A stretch of DNA of 64,000 nucleotides from Mycobacterium sp. WUMAC-067 (GTDB lineage Bacteria > Actinomycetota > Actinomycetes > Mycobacteriales > Mycobacteriaceae): the NCBI RefSeq assembly GCF_020217485.1, contig NZ_JAEKMI010000002.1, forward strand, positions 186,001 to 250,000. The letters run 5' to 3'. The notes under the pieces are model-generated. The model saw nothing but the letters and a program-made list of their open reading frames with translations. It made no database searches and was not told where the DNA came from. Below, in pieces: positions 25,984 to 34,555 of the stretch (position 1 is its first letter; the number at the start of each line of letters is the position of its first letter). A program made the position numbers and the translations under genes.

Positions 25984-27633
25984 TCAACCATTCACGGCTT
26001 GCTCACGAGCCCACCGGTAGTCGGCCTTGCCCGAGGGGCTGCGCTCGATGACCGGACGGAAGACGATCGCCTTCGGAAGTTTGTAGCGCGCCAAAGTGTT
26101 TGAGGCGTGGGCGACCAGCTCGTCGGCCTCGACGCTGGCGCCCTCGGCCAGCGCCACGACCGCGACGACCTCCTGGCCCCACCGCTCGCTCGGCCGTCCG
26201 GCGACCACCACGTCGGCCACGGCGGGGTGCGACGCGATGGCCGTTTCGACCTCCTCGACGAAAATCTTCTCGCCGCCGGAGTTGATGGTCACCGAGTCGC
26301 GGCCGAGCAGTTCGACGGAGCCGTCGGCGCCGTGGCGGGCGCGGTCACCGGGAACGGCGTAGCGAACGCCGTCGATCACCGGAAAAGTCTTGGCGGTCTT
26401 GGCCGCATCACCCTTGTAGCCGAGCGGAACATAACCTCGCTGGGCCAGCCAGCCCATCCCGTCGTGCCCGGGTTCCAGGATGGCCGTCAGGTCCTCGGCG
26501 GCGACGAAGGTGTCCGGCCCGGCGTTGAACGTGCCGGTGGCTACCGCGCCCGAGGTGGACATGTGATGCATCTGGGCACCCGTCTCCGACGACCCGACGC
26601 CGTCGACGACAACGGCGTTCGGCAGCACTTCGATCAAGCGCTGCTTGACGTACGGGGTCAGCAGGGCGCCCCCGTTGGCGACGACCGCCAACGACGACAC
26701 GTCGGCGATCCCCTTTTCGATCGCGGCAACCAGCGGGCGGGCCATCGCGTCACCCACCACGGTGACCACCGCGACCTTTTCCCGCTCGATGGTGCGCACC
26801 ACGTCGTCGGCGTCCAAATGGTCGACGACCGTGGGGAAAACGACGGACTGCCCCGTCGTGATCGCCGTCATCACGCTCCACTGGGCCGCGCCGTGGATCA
26901 GCGGGGGCAGGATCATCAGCTTGGTGCCGGGACCCGAGGCCGCCCGCTCGACGATCCCATCGATGGACGCCGAGGGTTCGCCGGTCATCAGATTCCGCCC
27001 GCCGAAGGACGTCATGAAGATGTCGTGCTGGCGCCACAGCACGCCCTTCGGCATGCCCGTCGTGCCCCCGGTGTACAGGACGTACAGGTCGTCGGCGCAG
27101 TGCTGCACCGGCGGCGGCTCCGGCGACACGGACGCCAAAGCGGCCTCGTAATCGACGGCGCCCTCGAGCAAGTCGTTGCCCGAGCCGTCGGCGATCTGGA
27201 TCAGCACGCGTAGCTGCGGAAGATCCGGCAAGATCTCGGCAACCCGTGGTGCAAATGCGCCGTGGTAGAGCAGCGCGGTGGCCCCCGAATCCGCCAGCAG
27301 ATACTGGAGCTCGCTTTTGACGTAGCGGAAATTGACGTTGAACGGGGCCACCCGGGCCGCGAAGCTGCCCAGCAGCGCCTCGACGAATTCGTTCCCGTTG
27401 TAGGCGTAGAGGCCGAGCAGGTCCTGGCCCACCTCGTGGCCGGCCAGCGCGGAGCGCTCGGTGTGGCATCCCAAACCTTGCGAGTGCAGGTAGGCGGCGA
27501 GCCGGTTCGAGCGGTCGATCACCTGCGCGTAGGTGTACCGGCGATCGCCCTGGATGACCAGCTCCCGATCGGGGATGGCGGCCGCGACGGCCTTCGCGAC
27601 GGCAGGCACCGTGAATGTTGTTGTGGTGTCCAC
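25984..27633 (-). CDS. Acyl-CoA synthetase (FadD type)
   Basis: ANL-superfamily ligase of 549 residues. The P-loop YTGGTTGMPKG, the VGSSETGAQM acceptor motif, the hinge segment LLGRDSVTINSGGEKI and the C-terminal Lys in SPSGKADYRWAR are all present. The GTG start follows AAAGGAA. It belongs to the same subfamily as the ligase at 10461-12086. A large inverted repeat lies in the 88-bp gap between it and the upstream thioesterase gene, so its expression may be uncoupled in part from that gene. Confidence 0.9.
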   Translation of the reverse strand: MDTTTTFTVPAVAKAVAAAIPDRELVIQGDRRYTYAQVIDRSNRLAAYLHSQGLGCHTERSALAGHEVGQDLLGLYAYNGNEFVEALLGSFAARVAPFNVNFRYVKSELQYLLADSGATALLYHGAFAPRVAEILPDLPQLRVLIQIADGSGNDLLEGAVDYEAALASVSPEPPPVQHCADDLYVLYTGGTTGMPKGVLWRQHDIFMTSFGGRNLMTGEPSASIDGIVERAASGPGTKLMILPPLIHGAAQWSVMTAITTGQSVVFPTVVDHLDADDVVRTIEREKVAVVTVVGDAMARPLVAAIEKGIADVSSLAVVANGGALLTPYVKQRLIEVLPNAVVVDGVGSSETGAQMHHMSTSGAVATGTFNAGPDTFVAAEDLTAILEPGHDGMGWLAQRGYVPLGYKGDAAKTAKTFPVIDGVRYAVPGDRARHGADGSVELLGRDSVTINSGGEKIFVEEVETAIASHPAVADVVVAGRPSERWGQEVVAVVALAEGASVEADELVAHASNTLARYKLPKAIVFRPVIERSPSGKADYRWAREQAVNG

Positions 27634-27648
27634 TATTTCCTTTCCGCC

Positions 27649-27704
27649 GAGCAGACGCAGAATCGCATGCGCAAGGCTGGTGCGGTGCGATTCTGCATCT
27701 GCTC
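27649..27704. repeat. Large inverted repeat within the operon, 19-bp arms
   Basis: Arms GAGCAGACGCAGAATCGCA and TGCGATTCTGCATCTGCTC pair at 18 of 19 positions around an 18-base loop. The transcript from the Rieske operon would form a strong hairpin just before the CoA-ligase start. From memory, GAGCAGACGC-type palindromes recur in mycobacterial intergenic DNA. It may act as a processing, stability or attenuation signal. Confidence 0.75.
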
Positions 27705-27721
27705 GCCAAACCGGGGTCCGC

Positions 27722-28342
27722 TCACGGCTGGTGGGGTAGCAGGCGAACCATCAGGCCGTTGGCTTCGCTGAGCAGCGTACCGTCGGCGGCTGTCATAGTA
27801 GCGTCAATGAAAACCTTCCGGCCGTCGACGTCGGTGATGCGGCCCTGAGCGGTCAGCGGCTGATCGATCGGGGTGATCTGCCGGTAGTCGACGTGCAGAT
27901 AGGCCGTGCGCGTCGGCCGGATGTCCGCGGTGGACACGACCATGCCGAACAGCCAGTCGTAGAACAGCGGGATCATGCCGCCGTGCACGGCCCGGTTCCC
28001 GCCGATGTGCGAGGTGGTGAAATGACCGGCCATCGTGACGCCGTCGGCACCGGCATCGGTCACCATCCAGGGCGGCAGTAGGGGATGGGCCAGCCCGGGC
28101 AGGCTCAGCACCCGGCCGGCCACCGCCTCGACCTCGGGCACCTGGTGGCCATCCAGCAGCGCGCAGGCGTTCTCGATGTGCGCGGTCGCGGCGGCCCACA
28201 GCGCGGGGTCCGGCTTGGTGGACACGGTCAGGTCCTGCAGTCGGCGCAGTGCGGCGACGAACGGGCCCAGTTCCGCGGGAGCGTCCTCGACGGGCTTGAC
28301 GTCGGGGAATCCGCCGCGAACTTCCGGCGCTGTGTCGGTCAT
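27722..28342 (-). CDS. Hotdog-fold thioesterase (PaaI-like)
   Basis: Protein of 206 residues whose C-terminal half is a PaaI-type hotdog domain: NRAVHGGMIPLFYDWLFG carries the HGG motif and the Asp on the following helix. It would hydrolyse acyl-CoA esters. The N-terminal 60-70 residues form an added helical part. The ATG overlaps the stop of the isochorismatase-like gene (ATGA). It may proofread or release CoA in the pathway of the neighbouring CoA ligase. Confidence 0.82.
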   Translation of the reverse strand: MTDTAPEVRGGFPDVKPVEDAPAELGPFVAALRRLQDLTVSTKPDPALWAAATAHIENACALLDGHQVPEVEAVAGRVLSLPGLAHPLLPPWMVTDAGADGVTMAGHFTTSHIGGNRAVHGGMIPLFYDWLFGMVVSTADIRPTRTAYLHVDYRQITPIDQPLTAQGRITDVDGRKVFIDATMTAADGTLLSEANGLMVRLLPHQP

Positions 28343-28968
28343 CGCGCTTCCTCGTCCCAGGCCCGGAGCAGATCGTCGGTGCTGGTGATGGTGGCAAGCA
28401 GCGACAGCGTATTGGCGATCATCGCTGCACCATAGTCGGCGGGTATGCCGGCGACGGCGTCGCGGGGCAGGACCACCCGGTAGGCGGCGTTGACCGCGTC
28501 CATGACGAGGTTGGGGATCGCGATGTTCAGCGAAACACCCACCACGACAATGGTCGAGACGCCGAGATTGCGTAACACCGCGTCCAGATCGGTGCCGCCC
28601 ATCGGCCCCACGCCGTGCCAGCGGCGCAAGACCAAATCCGAAGGCTCCGGACCTAATTCGGGCAGCACCTCCGCACCCGGCGTGCCGGGGGTGATGTCCA
28701 CCTGGTTGCCGCCGCCCATCGCGAAGATCTTCGCGTTGTGGTTGGAGCCGAGCCCGTCGGGCCGCCGCTGCACCAGGCAATGCACGACCCGCACCCCGGC
28801 CGCGCGGGCCGCGGGCAGCAGGCGCGCGATGTTGGGCAACGCCTCGCGGCGGGCTTCCTCGGCCAGCATCGCCAGTCCGGCGTCGGGACCCATCACCGCG
28901 CCCTGGCACTCCTGGGCGACGATCGCGGTGTGCTCAGGTGCGACAAGTCCCGCCAGCCGGTCCGTCAT
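28339..28968 (-). CDS. Isochorismatase-like protein lacking the catalytic triad
   Basis: Isochorismatase/nicotinamidase-fold protein of 209 residues. The fold is clear from GVGPMGGTDLDAVLRNLGV and VVVGVSLNIAIPNLV. The Asp-Lys-Cys triad of the family seems replaced: the Asp position is Glu20 (IVAQECQG), the Lys position appears to be Arg (LVLRRWHG) and the nucleophile Cys position is Ala150 (SLNIAIP). Hydrolysis by the usual covalent route is therefore not expected; it may be a binding protein or a diverged enzyme. It is translationally coupled on both sides, between the Rieske oxygenase and the thioesterase. Confidence 0.8.
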   Translation of the reverse strand: MTDRLAGLVAPEHTAIVAQECQGAVMGPDAGLAMLAEEARREALPNIARLLPAARAAGVRVVHCLVQRRPDGLGSNHNAKIFAMGGGNQVDITPGTPGAEVLPELGPEPSDLVLRRWHGVGPMGGTDLDAVLRNLGVSTIVVVGVSLNIAIPNLVMDAVNAAYRVVLPRDAVAGIPADYGAAMIANTLSLLATITSTDDLLRAWDEEAR

Positions 28969-29972
28969 GCGGGGGCGCCCACCGGCGCGACGTCATAGAA
29001 CTGCGTCGCCCACTTCCTCAGCGCCATATAGCCTTTCGCATCGGTCTTCGACAGTGCCGGGTGTTCCACATACTTCTGGTAGCGCCAGATCTGCAGGTCG
29101 TCGAACACCGTGGACAGGAACTGCTTCTCGATGACGTCGCGCAGTTTTCCTTCCGGAACGTCCGCCGTGTCGCCGGGGATTCGCGGCCACCAGATCGAGT
29201 AGAACAGGTCCGAGCACTCGTCGTCGACCGGCGTGCAGGTGAAGATCAGCCGGTGGTTTTGCGCGCCCTCGAAGACGCTGATCGCCCCGCCGAGCCCGAA
29301 CAGGTGGCTGTGAAACCGTAACGCGAGATCGTCGGGATTGTCGCTAGTTGCGTCCGGCCAGCCCGCGATGAACTGCCATTCGTGGTCGACGATCTTCCAG
29401 TCGAGCACCCGGGGCGTCACCGTGGCGTGGTGCACGTACTCGAAATGGGCGCTGTCGGGTGCGTTTTCGGCCACGATCTGCGGATGCACCGGTTCGCGCT
29501 CCGCGCGCCGGGAAAACTCCGGATACGCCCGGTAGTACTGGGCAGGATCGGTCTCGAATTGCGGGAACTTGCGGAAGATATCCGGCATTTCCCACTGTGG
29601 CTCCTTGCCGTCCGGGTGGTGCCAGATGAACACGCAGTCGTACTGCTCCCGGACGGGATACACCTTCAGCCGCAGCCCTCGGTTGGGCCGGTCCGGCTGA
29701 TACGGGATGTATTTGTTGCAGCCGTCCGGCCCCCAGCGCCAGCCGTGGAAGGGGCACTCGACGCAGTCGCCGACCACCTTGCCGCCGTGGCCGATGTGGG
29801 CGCCGAGATGCTTGCAGTGCGCTTCCAAAACATGCAGCTCACCCTGCTCATCCCGGTAGGCCACCAGGTCCTCCCCGAAATAGCGCAGCGGCCGGACCTC
29901 GCCGACGGGAAACTCCGGGGACCAGCCGACCATGAACCAGCCGGTGACCTTCCAGGTGAAGGGAACTTTCAC
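28965..29972 (-). CDS. Rieske non-heme iron oxygenase (KshA-like)
   Basis: Oxygenase component of 335 residues. The Rieske [2Fe-2S] site is Cys53/His55 and Cys73/His76 (CKH, CPFH). The mononuclear iron region is visible in NAPDSAHFEYVHH. The layout resembles KshA-type steroid 9-alpha-hydroxylases, but the substrate is unknown and no reductase gene is in the window. The GTG was chosen because GGGAGG lies 6 bases upstream; an ATG 36 bases earlier overlaps the operator region. First gene of a six-gene leftward operon, divergent from the NTF2-like/monooxygenase operon. Confidence 0.87.
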   Translation of the reverse strand: MKVPFTWKVTGWFMVGWSPEFPVGEVRPLRYFGEDLVAYRDEQGELHVLEAHCKHLGAHIGHGGKVVGDCVECPFHGWRWGPDGCNKYIPYQPDRPNRGLRLKVYPVREQYDCVFIWHHPDGKEPQWEMPDIFRKFPQFETDPAQYYRAYPEFSRRAEREPVHPQIVAENAPDSAHFEYVHHATVTPRVLDWKIVDHEWQFIAGWPDATSDNPDDLALRFHSHLFGLGGAISVFEGAQNHRLIFTCTPVDDECSDLFYSIWWPRIPGDTADVPEGKLRDVIEKQFLSTVFDDLQIWRYQKYVEHPALSKTDAKGYMALRKWATQFYDVAPVGAPA

Positions 29973-29996
29973 GCCAGTGCCTCCCGTGATCGTTGA

Positions 29997-30015
29997 TACT
30001 AAATCCATTACAGTA
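29997..30015. promoter_or_regulatory. Candidate operator, 19-bp palindrome (regulon motif copy 5)
   Basis: TACTAAAT-CCA-TTACAGTA matches the motif consensus at 13 of 16 arm positions, with a perfect right arm. It lies between the divergent Rieske (-) and NTF2-like/monooxygenase (+) operons. Confidence 0.62.
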
Positions 30016-30055
30016 TAGATTTCAGCAGTCCGGCCCGCGCGCGGCAAGGAGTGAC

Positions 30056-30328
30056 ATGACGACAGCGGCTGACGAGCTGGAAGCCATCCGGCAACTGAAG
30101 GCGCGCTACTGCCGTTTTCTGGACACCGAAGACCTGGAGTCTTGGTGCGACGTGTTCACCACCGACGTGGTCGTGACGCTGGACATGGCGGTGTCCACCG
30201 CGGGTGCCGACCCTCAGACCGCGCCCCCGATCGAGGGGGTGGGGAACTTCGCACCGATGGTGATGGGGGGCTTCGGGGGAAACCTGAGCCGAACCATCTT
30301 GAAGATAACCGGCGGCGACGATGGCTGA
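30056..30328 (+). pseudogene. Truncated NTF2-like/SnoaL protein
   Basis: Only 90 residues. The N-terminal half of a SnoaL-type domain is clear (LKARYCRFLDTEDLESWCDVFTTDVVV), but the second half, which should carry the last strands of the cone-shaped barrel, is missing; family members are normally 130-150 residues. The frame ends 5 bases into the next gene. AAGGAG precedes the ATG. A deletion that joined it to the monooxygenase start is the simplest reading. A short functional product is less likely but cannot be excluded. Confidence 0.65.
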
Positions 30329-31943
30329 AGCTGATACCTCCTACGACGTCCTCGTCATCGGCGCCGGGTTCTCCGGGCTGTACATGCTGCACCGGCTGCG
30401 GCAACTCGGGCTACGTACCCGCGTGCTGGAGATGGCCGAAAGCGTGGGCGGCACCTGGCTTTTCAACCGCTATCCCGGCGCGCGGTGCGACATCGAGAGC
30501 ATCGAATACTCCTACAGCTTCTCCGAAGAGATCCAGCAGGAGTGGGTGTGGACGGAGTCGATGCCGGCCCAGCCGGAGATCGAGGCCTACCTGAACTTCG
30601 TGGCCGACCGGCTCGACCTTCGCCGCGACATCCAATTCGGCACCAAGGTCGTCGCGATGACGTTCGACCACGAAGCCGCGATGTGGTCGGTGCGCACCGA
30701 ATCCGACGACATTTTCCGGGTTCCCTTCGTCGTCGCCGCCTCGGGCATCCTGTCCGTACCGCTGGAGCCGGACATCCCCGGGATGGACACGTTCGCCGGG
30801 GCGTCGCTGTTCACCAGCCGCTGGCCCGAGGGCGGCGTCGACCTCACCGGCAAGCGCGTCGGCGTCATCGGCACCGGCTCGACCGGCGTGCAACTCATCC
30901 CCGTCGTCGCCCGAGAAGCCCTGCAATTGTCGGTGTTTCAGCGATCACCGGCATACACCTTGCCGTGGCGGGTGCATCGCTTCGAGCCGGGCGAGCTCGA
31001 CGACATGAAGGCCCGTTACGGCGAAATCCGTGCGGCCCAGCGCGCCCACCCGATCGGCGCGGCCCGGCTGAGCGCGTTTTCCGTCCTGCTCGAAATGCTC
31101 GGCAGGCCGCCACTGAAGTCGGCGACGCGCGAAGAGCAACTGCGCGCCATCGAGGAGAACGGCGTCATGGGCGCACTGAACTGGGGCGACATCTTCTTCG
31201 ACATCGACGCCAACCGGATGGCCGCCAAGTTGTACGGCGAGGCGGTGGCCCGGATCGTCAAGGACCCGGACACCGCCGCCTCCCTGGTTCCCGTGCACCC
31301 CTTCGCCTGTAAGCGCCCGATCATCGACCAGGGCTACTACGAGACGTTCAACCGAGACAACGTCACCCTCGTCGACCTGCGAAAGTCGCCGATCCGCGAA
31401 GTCACACCCGCCGGCATCCGCACCGAGGACCGGTTGCACGAACTCGATGCCATCGTCTACGCCACCGGTTTTGACGCCATGACCGGCGCGCTGAGCCGCA
31501 TCGACGTCCGTGGCCGCGGCGGTGTCTCGCTCGGCGAATTCTGGGCCACCGAAGGCCCGCTGTCGTACCTGGGTCTGGCGGTCGCCGGGTTCCCGAACCT
31601 CTTCACGGTTCAGGGCCCGGGCAGCCCGAGCGCCGCGACGAACTTCGTCGCCGCCCTCGAACAGCACGTGGAGTGGATCGGCGACTGCCTCGCGTATCTG
31701 CGCGCCAACGACATCCGCACCATCGAGGCGCTCAGCACCGCTCAGCAGGAGTGGATCGACCACACCACGGCGCTCGTCGCGCCTACGGTTCTGGTCCACT
31801 CGTCGTGCAACTCCTGGTACAACGGTGGCAACGTGCCGGGCAAGAAACGGATGTATATGGGCTACACCGGCGGAATCCCCGAATACCGGCGGCGCTGCGA
31901 CGAAATCGCGGCAAGCGGATACACCGGATTCAAACTGGCTTAG
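30321..31943 (+). CDS. FAD-dependent monooxygenase of Baeyer-Villiger type
   Basis: Class B flavoprotein monooxygenase of 540 residues. The FAD motif GAGFSG is at residues 14-19 and the NADPH motif GTGSTG near residue 184. The Baeyer-Villiger fingerprint F-x-G-x3-H-x3-W-P is present as FAGASLFTSRWP at 158-169, but the His is Phe164. The central and C-terminal parts otherwise follow the cyclohexanone-monooxygenase type. It would insert oxygen beside a ketone or oxidise a heteroatom; the missing His makes the activity uncertain. It overlaps the truncated NTF2-like gene by 8 bases. Confidence 0.88.
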   Translation: MAEADTSYDVLVIGAGFSGLYMLHRLRQLGLRTRVLEMAESVGGTWLFNRYPGARCDIESIEYSYSFSEEIQQEWVWTESMPAQPEIEAYLNFVADRLDLRRDIQFGTKVVAMTFDHEAAMWSVRTESDDIFRVPFVVAASGILSVPLEPDIPGMDTFAGASLFTSRWPEGGVDLTGKRVGVIGTGSTGVQLIPVVAREALQLSVFQRSPAYTLPWRVHRFEPGELDDMKARYGEIRAAQRAHPIGAARLSAFSVLLEMLGRPPLKSATREEQLRAIEENGVMGALNWGDIFFDIDANRMAAKLYGEAVARIVKDPDTAASLVPVHPFACKRPIIDQGYYETFNRDNVTLVDLRKSPIREVTPAGIRTEDRLHELDAIVYATGFDAMTGALSRIDVRGRGGVSLGEFWATEGPLSYLGLAVAGFPNLFTVQGPGSPSAATNFVAALEQHVEWIGDCLAYLRANDIRTIEALSTAQQEWIDHTTALVAPTVLVHSSCNSWYNGGNVPGKKRMYMGYTGGIPEYRRRCDEIAASGYTGFKLA

Positions 31944-31961
31944 CTGTTGAAGGTGAGCGAC

Positions 31962-33083
31962 ATGGCGAAGGCATTGAACGGGCTGAGCCTGGCCAAAGAT
32001 GTGGCCCGGGAACTCGCAATGCTGGTGCCGCGAACGGTGGCCGGTCTGCAGGAGTCCACCGGTTGGTCCCCGCTGTCGCCACGCGGTGTCCGCCAGTTCG
32101 GTGAGGTCATGCTCGACGAGCTTGTGCTGAGCGGCTTTTCGCTGCTGGGCGGCAGCCCCGCGGCGATGCGCCCGCTGGATGCGTGCACCGCGGCCGCCGA
32201 GGAGCTCTCGACGCTCGGCATCGACCGGGCGCACGCCGAGCCGAAACCGTTGCGGGCCGCCTCGATACGCCGGCGCCGTATCGCCGGCCTGGCATACGAA
32301 CGGCTGACCTTCGAACACGATCCGGCCCTGCCGCCGACCCTGGAGGCCGACGGGTTGGGCGGGCCGGCGCGAGCGGTGGTGCACGTGTGCCGGCACCGCG
32401 ACGGGCCCAGACCGTGGCTGGTATGGGTGCACGGCGCCGGTCAGGGCGGCACCGAAGACCTGCTGATGTCCGGCATCGGCCGGATACATCGCAAACTGGG
32501 CTTCAACATCGCGATGCCGGTGCAGCCGGGCCACGGGTGCCGACGCGGCCACTGGCCGGCCTATCCCGACATGGATCCGCTCGGCAACGTCGCGGGAATG
32601 ATGCGGGTCGTCTCGGAGGTGCGCGCCGTGGTGCGCTGGGCGCAGGCGCAAGCCACCGCCGTTGTGGTGGCCGGGATTTCGATGGGCACCCCGGTGGCCG
32701 CGCTGGTGTCGCACCTGGAAAAGCGGATCGATGCGGTGGCCCTGTACACGCCCATCCTGGGGCTCAACGCGATGATCGCGCGACACCTTCAGCGGTGGGG
32801 GCCGTCGCGCGACGGATTCCGCGAGTTGCTGGAATCTCCCGTGGTCACCCAGCTGACCTCGGTGATCGACCCCCTGGCGGTCACACCCTCGCCGCCACCG
32901 GAGCGCCGCCTCATCGTCGGGGCGTGGCACGACCGGATGGCGATGCGTGAGCCCACGAACGCGCTGCAGGAACGCTGGGCCGGCCAGTTGTATTGGTACG
33001 ACGGCAGCCACGTCGGGCACATTTTCTCCCGGCGCGTGCAGCGCATCACCGACCGATTCCTGCGCGACGCGGTGCCCGGCTGA
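31962..33083 (+). CDS. Alpha/beta hydrolase
   Basis: Hydrolase of 373 residues. The nucleophile elbow is GISMG, the oxyanion segment is VWVHGAGQGG and the C-terminal His lies in GSHVGHIF; a likely acid is in GAWHDRM. It could hydrolyse an ester or lactone made by the preceding monooxygenase. The N-terminal 110 residues are an extra helical part. The ATG was chosen over a TTG 15 bases earlier, which lacks better spacing. Its stop overlaps the next start (TGATG). Confidence 0.82.
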   Translation: MAKALNGLSLAKDVARELAMLVPRTVAGLQESTGWSPLSPRGVRQFGEVMLDELVLSGFSLLGGSPAAMRPLDACTAAAEELSTLGIDRAHAEPKPLRAASIRRRRIAGLAYERLTFEHDPALPPTLEADGLGGPARAVVHVCRHRDGPRPWLVWVHGAGQGGTEDLLMSGIGRIHRKLGFNIAMPVQPGHGCRRGHWPAYPDMDPLGNVAGMMRVVSEVRAVVRWAQAQATAVVVAGISMGTPVAALVSHLEKRIDAVALYTPILGLNAMIARHLQRWGPSRDGFRELLESPVVTQLTSVIDPLAVTPSPPPERRLIVGAWHDRMAMREPTNALQERWAGQLYWYDGSHVGHIFSRRVQRITDRFLRDAVPG

Positions 33084-33463
33084 TGGCGCCGACCTGGACG
33101 GCACGGACGGTGGTCGAGCTCTACAACCTCGTCGTGTGGAATGAGCGCAACATCGAGCTGGCCGAGGAGCTGTTGGGCGACACCGTCATTCGGCACGAGG
33201 TCGGTGCTTCGCGCACGCTGACCCACGCCGAAGCGGTCCAGCGGGTGGTGGACATGTGGCAGGTGGCCGAATCGTTGCACTTCGACCTCAATGTCGTCAT
33301 CGAGGGCGAGGACGGCGAACACGTGGCGATCGTCTACGACTCGACGATCAGGACCAAGGACGGCACCCAAACCAACATCGCCAGCATGGAGGTGTTCCGC
33401 GTGGTCGATGGCAAGATTACCGAGGTGTGGAACTGCGGCTACCAGCAAGGGGTTTGGAATTGA
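33083..33463 (+). CDS. SnoaL-like polyketide cyclase/NTF2-fold protein
   Basis: Protein of 126 residues with the SnoaL-type NTF2 fold: an N-terminal helix (VVELYNLVVWNERN), VIRHEVGASRTL, then the long strands ending in EVFRVVDGKITEVWNCG. The fold has a hydrophobic pocket, and members act as ester cyclases, isomerases or hydratases. It is complete, unlike the fragment at 30056. It is coupled to the hydrolase (TGATG) and to the F420 enzyme (TTGA). Confidence 0.83.
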   Translation: MAPTWTARTVVELYNLVVWNERNIELAEELLGDTVIRHEVGASRTLTHAEAVQRVVDMWQVAESLHFDLNVVIEGEDGEHVAIVYDSTIRTKDGTQTNIASMEVFRVVDGKITEVWNCGYQQGVWN

Positions 33464-34536
33464 GTGACCGTACGCTTGATGAATTGGGCTTCTATCTGCT
33501 GGCCGGCGCCGGGGGTGAGGGCCCGGCTGCATTGATGGACGAGGCCCGTCGCGGCGAGGAACTCGGCTTCGGCACCGGATTCATCTCCGAGCGGTGGAAC
33601 GTCAAAGAGGCGTCGTCGCTCGTCGGGGCGGCGTGCGCGGTGACCACCCGCATGCAGATCGCCACCGCCGCAACCAATCACAACACCCGCCACCCGCTGA
33701 TCACGGGATCGTGGGCGACCACGATGCATCGCCTTTCCGGCGGCCGATTCACCCTGGGCGTCGGCCGGGGCATCGCCGCAATCTACGGGGCCTTCGGCAT
33801 ACCGGCGGTGACGACGGCGCAAATGGAGGATTGGGCCCAGGTCATGCGCCGACTGTGGCACGGCGAGCTGATCTTCAACCACGACGGCCCGATGGGCAAG
33901 TACCCCATCCTGTTTCTCGATCCGGACTTCAACGAAGACATCCGGTTGGCCCTGGTGGCGTTCGGCCCTAACACGCTCGCGCTCGGAGGCCGGGCCTTCG
34001 ACGACGTCATACTGCACACCTACTTCACCCCGGAAACCTTGCAGCGCAGCGTCAAAACCGTGAAGGCGGCCGCGGAGAAGGCGGGCCGCGACCCCGACAG
34101 TGTACGGGTGTGGTCGTGCTTCGCGACCGTCGGCGACCACCTGCCCGAAGAGTTGCGGCTGAAGAAGACCGTCGCGCGGCTGGCCACTTATCTACAGGGC
34201 TACGGCGACCTGCTCGTCCAAACCAATGACTGGGATCCCGCTGTGCTGCAACGGTTCCGCGAAGACCCGGTCGTCACGTCGATCGCCGGCGGGATCGACC
34301 ACAAGGGCACGCCCGAGCAGATCGAGCACATCGCGACGCTGATCCCCGACGAATGGCTGGAGCCCTCGGCGACCGGGACGGCCGAACAGTGCGTGGACCG
34401 CATCCGCAAGGAGTTCGACTACGGGGCCGACGCGGTCATCATGCATGGCGCCACCCCCGACGAGCTCGAGCCGATCGTGACCTATTACCGCGAAAGTGCA
34501 ACTGGCGACGCGTTTCCCGAGAGGCGCAGTCGGTAG
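33460..34536 (+). CDS. LLM-class F420-dependent oxidoreductase
   Basis: Luciferase-like (beta/alpha)8 protein of 358 residues. The motifs ATAATNHNTRHPLI and the flavin-binding segment RFTLGVGRGIA are typical of F420-dependent members in mycobacteria. It transfers hydride between F420 and a substrate such as a ketone or unsaturated bond. It starts at TTG, overlapping the stop of the SnoaL gene; no other in-frame start fits. Last gene of the monooxygenase operon. Confidence 0.85.
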   Translation: MSDRTLDELGFYLLAGAGGEGPAALMDEARRGEELGFGTGFISERWNVKEASSLVGAACAVTTRMQIATAATNHNTRHPLITGSWATTMHRLSGGRFTLGVGRGIAAIYGAFGIPAVTTAQMEDWAQVMRRLWHGELIFNHDGPMGKYPILFLDPDFNEDIRLALVAFGPNTLALGGRAFDDVILHTYFTPETLQRSVKTVKAAAEKAGRDPDSVRVWSCFATVGDHLPEELRLKKTVARLATYLQGYGDLLVQTNDWDPAVLQRFREDPVVTSIAGGIDHKGTPEQIEHIATLIPDEWLEPSATGTAEQCVDRIRKEFDYGADAVIMHGATPDELEPIVTYYRESATGDAFPERRSR

Positions 34537-34555
34537 ATGCACTCTCGCGGCGGTT

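Noticed and set aside
30945-33104. Long leftward open frame of 719 codons over the monooxygenase and hydrolase
   Set aside because: It is antisense to three well supported genes, has low-complexity Arg/His/Gly-rich composition and no domain.
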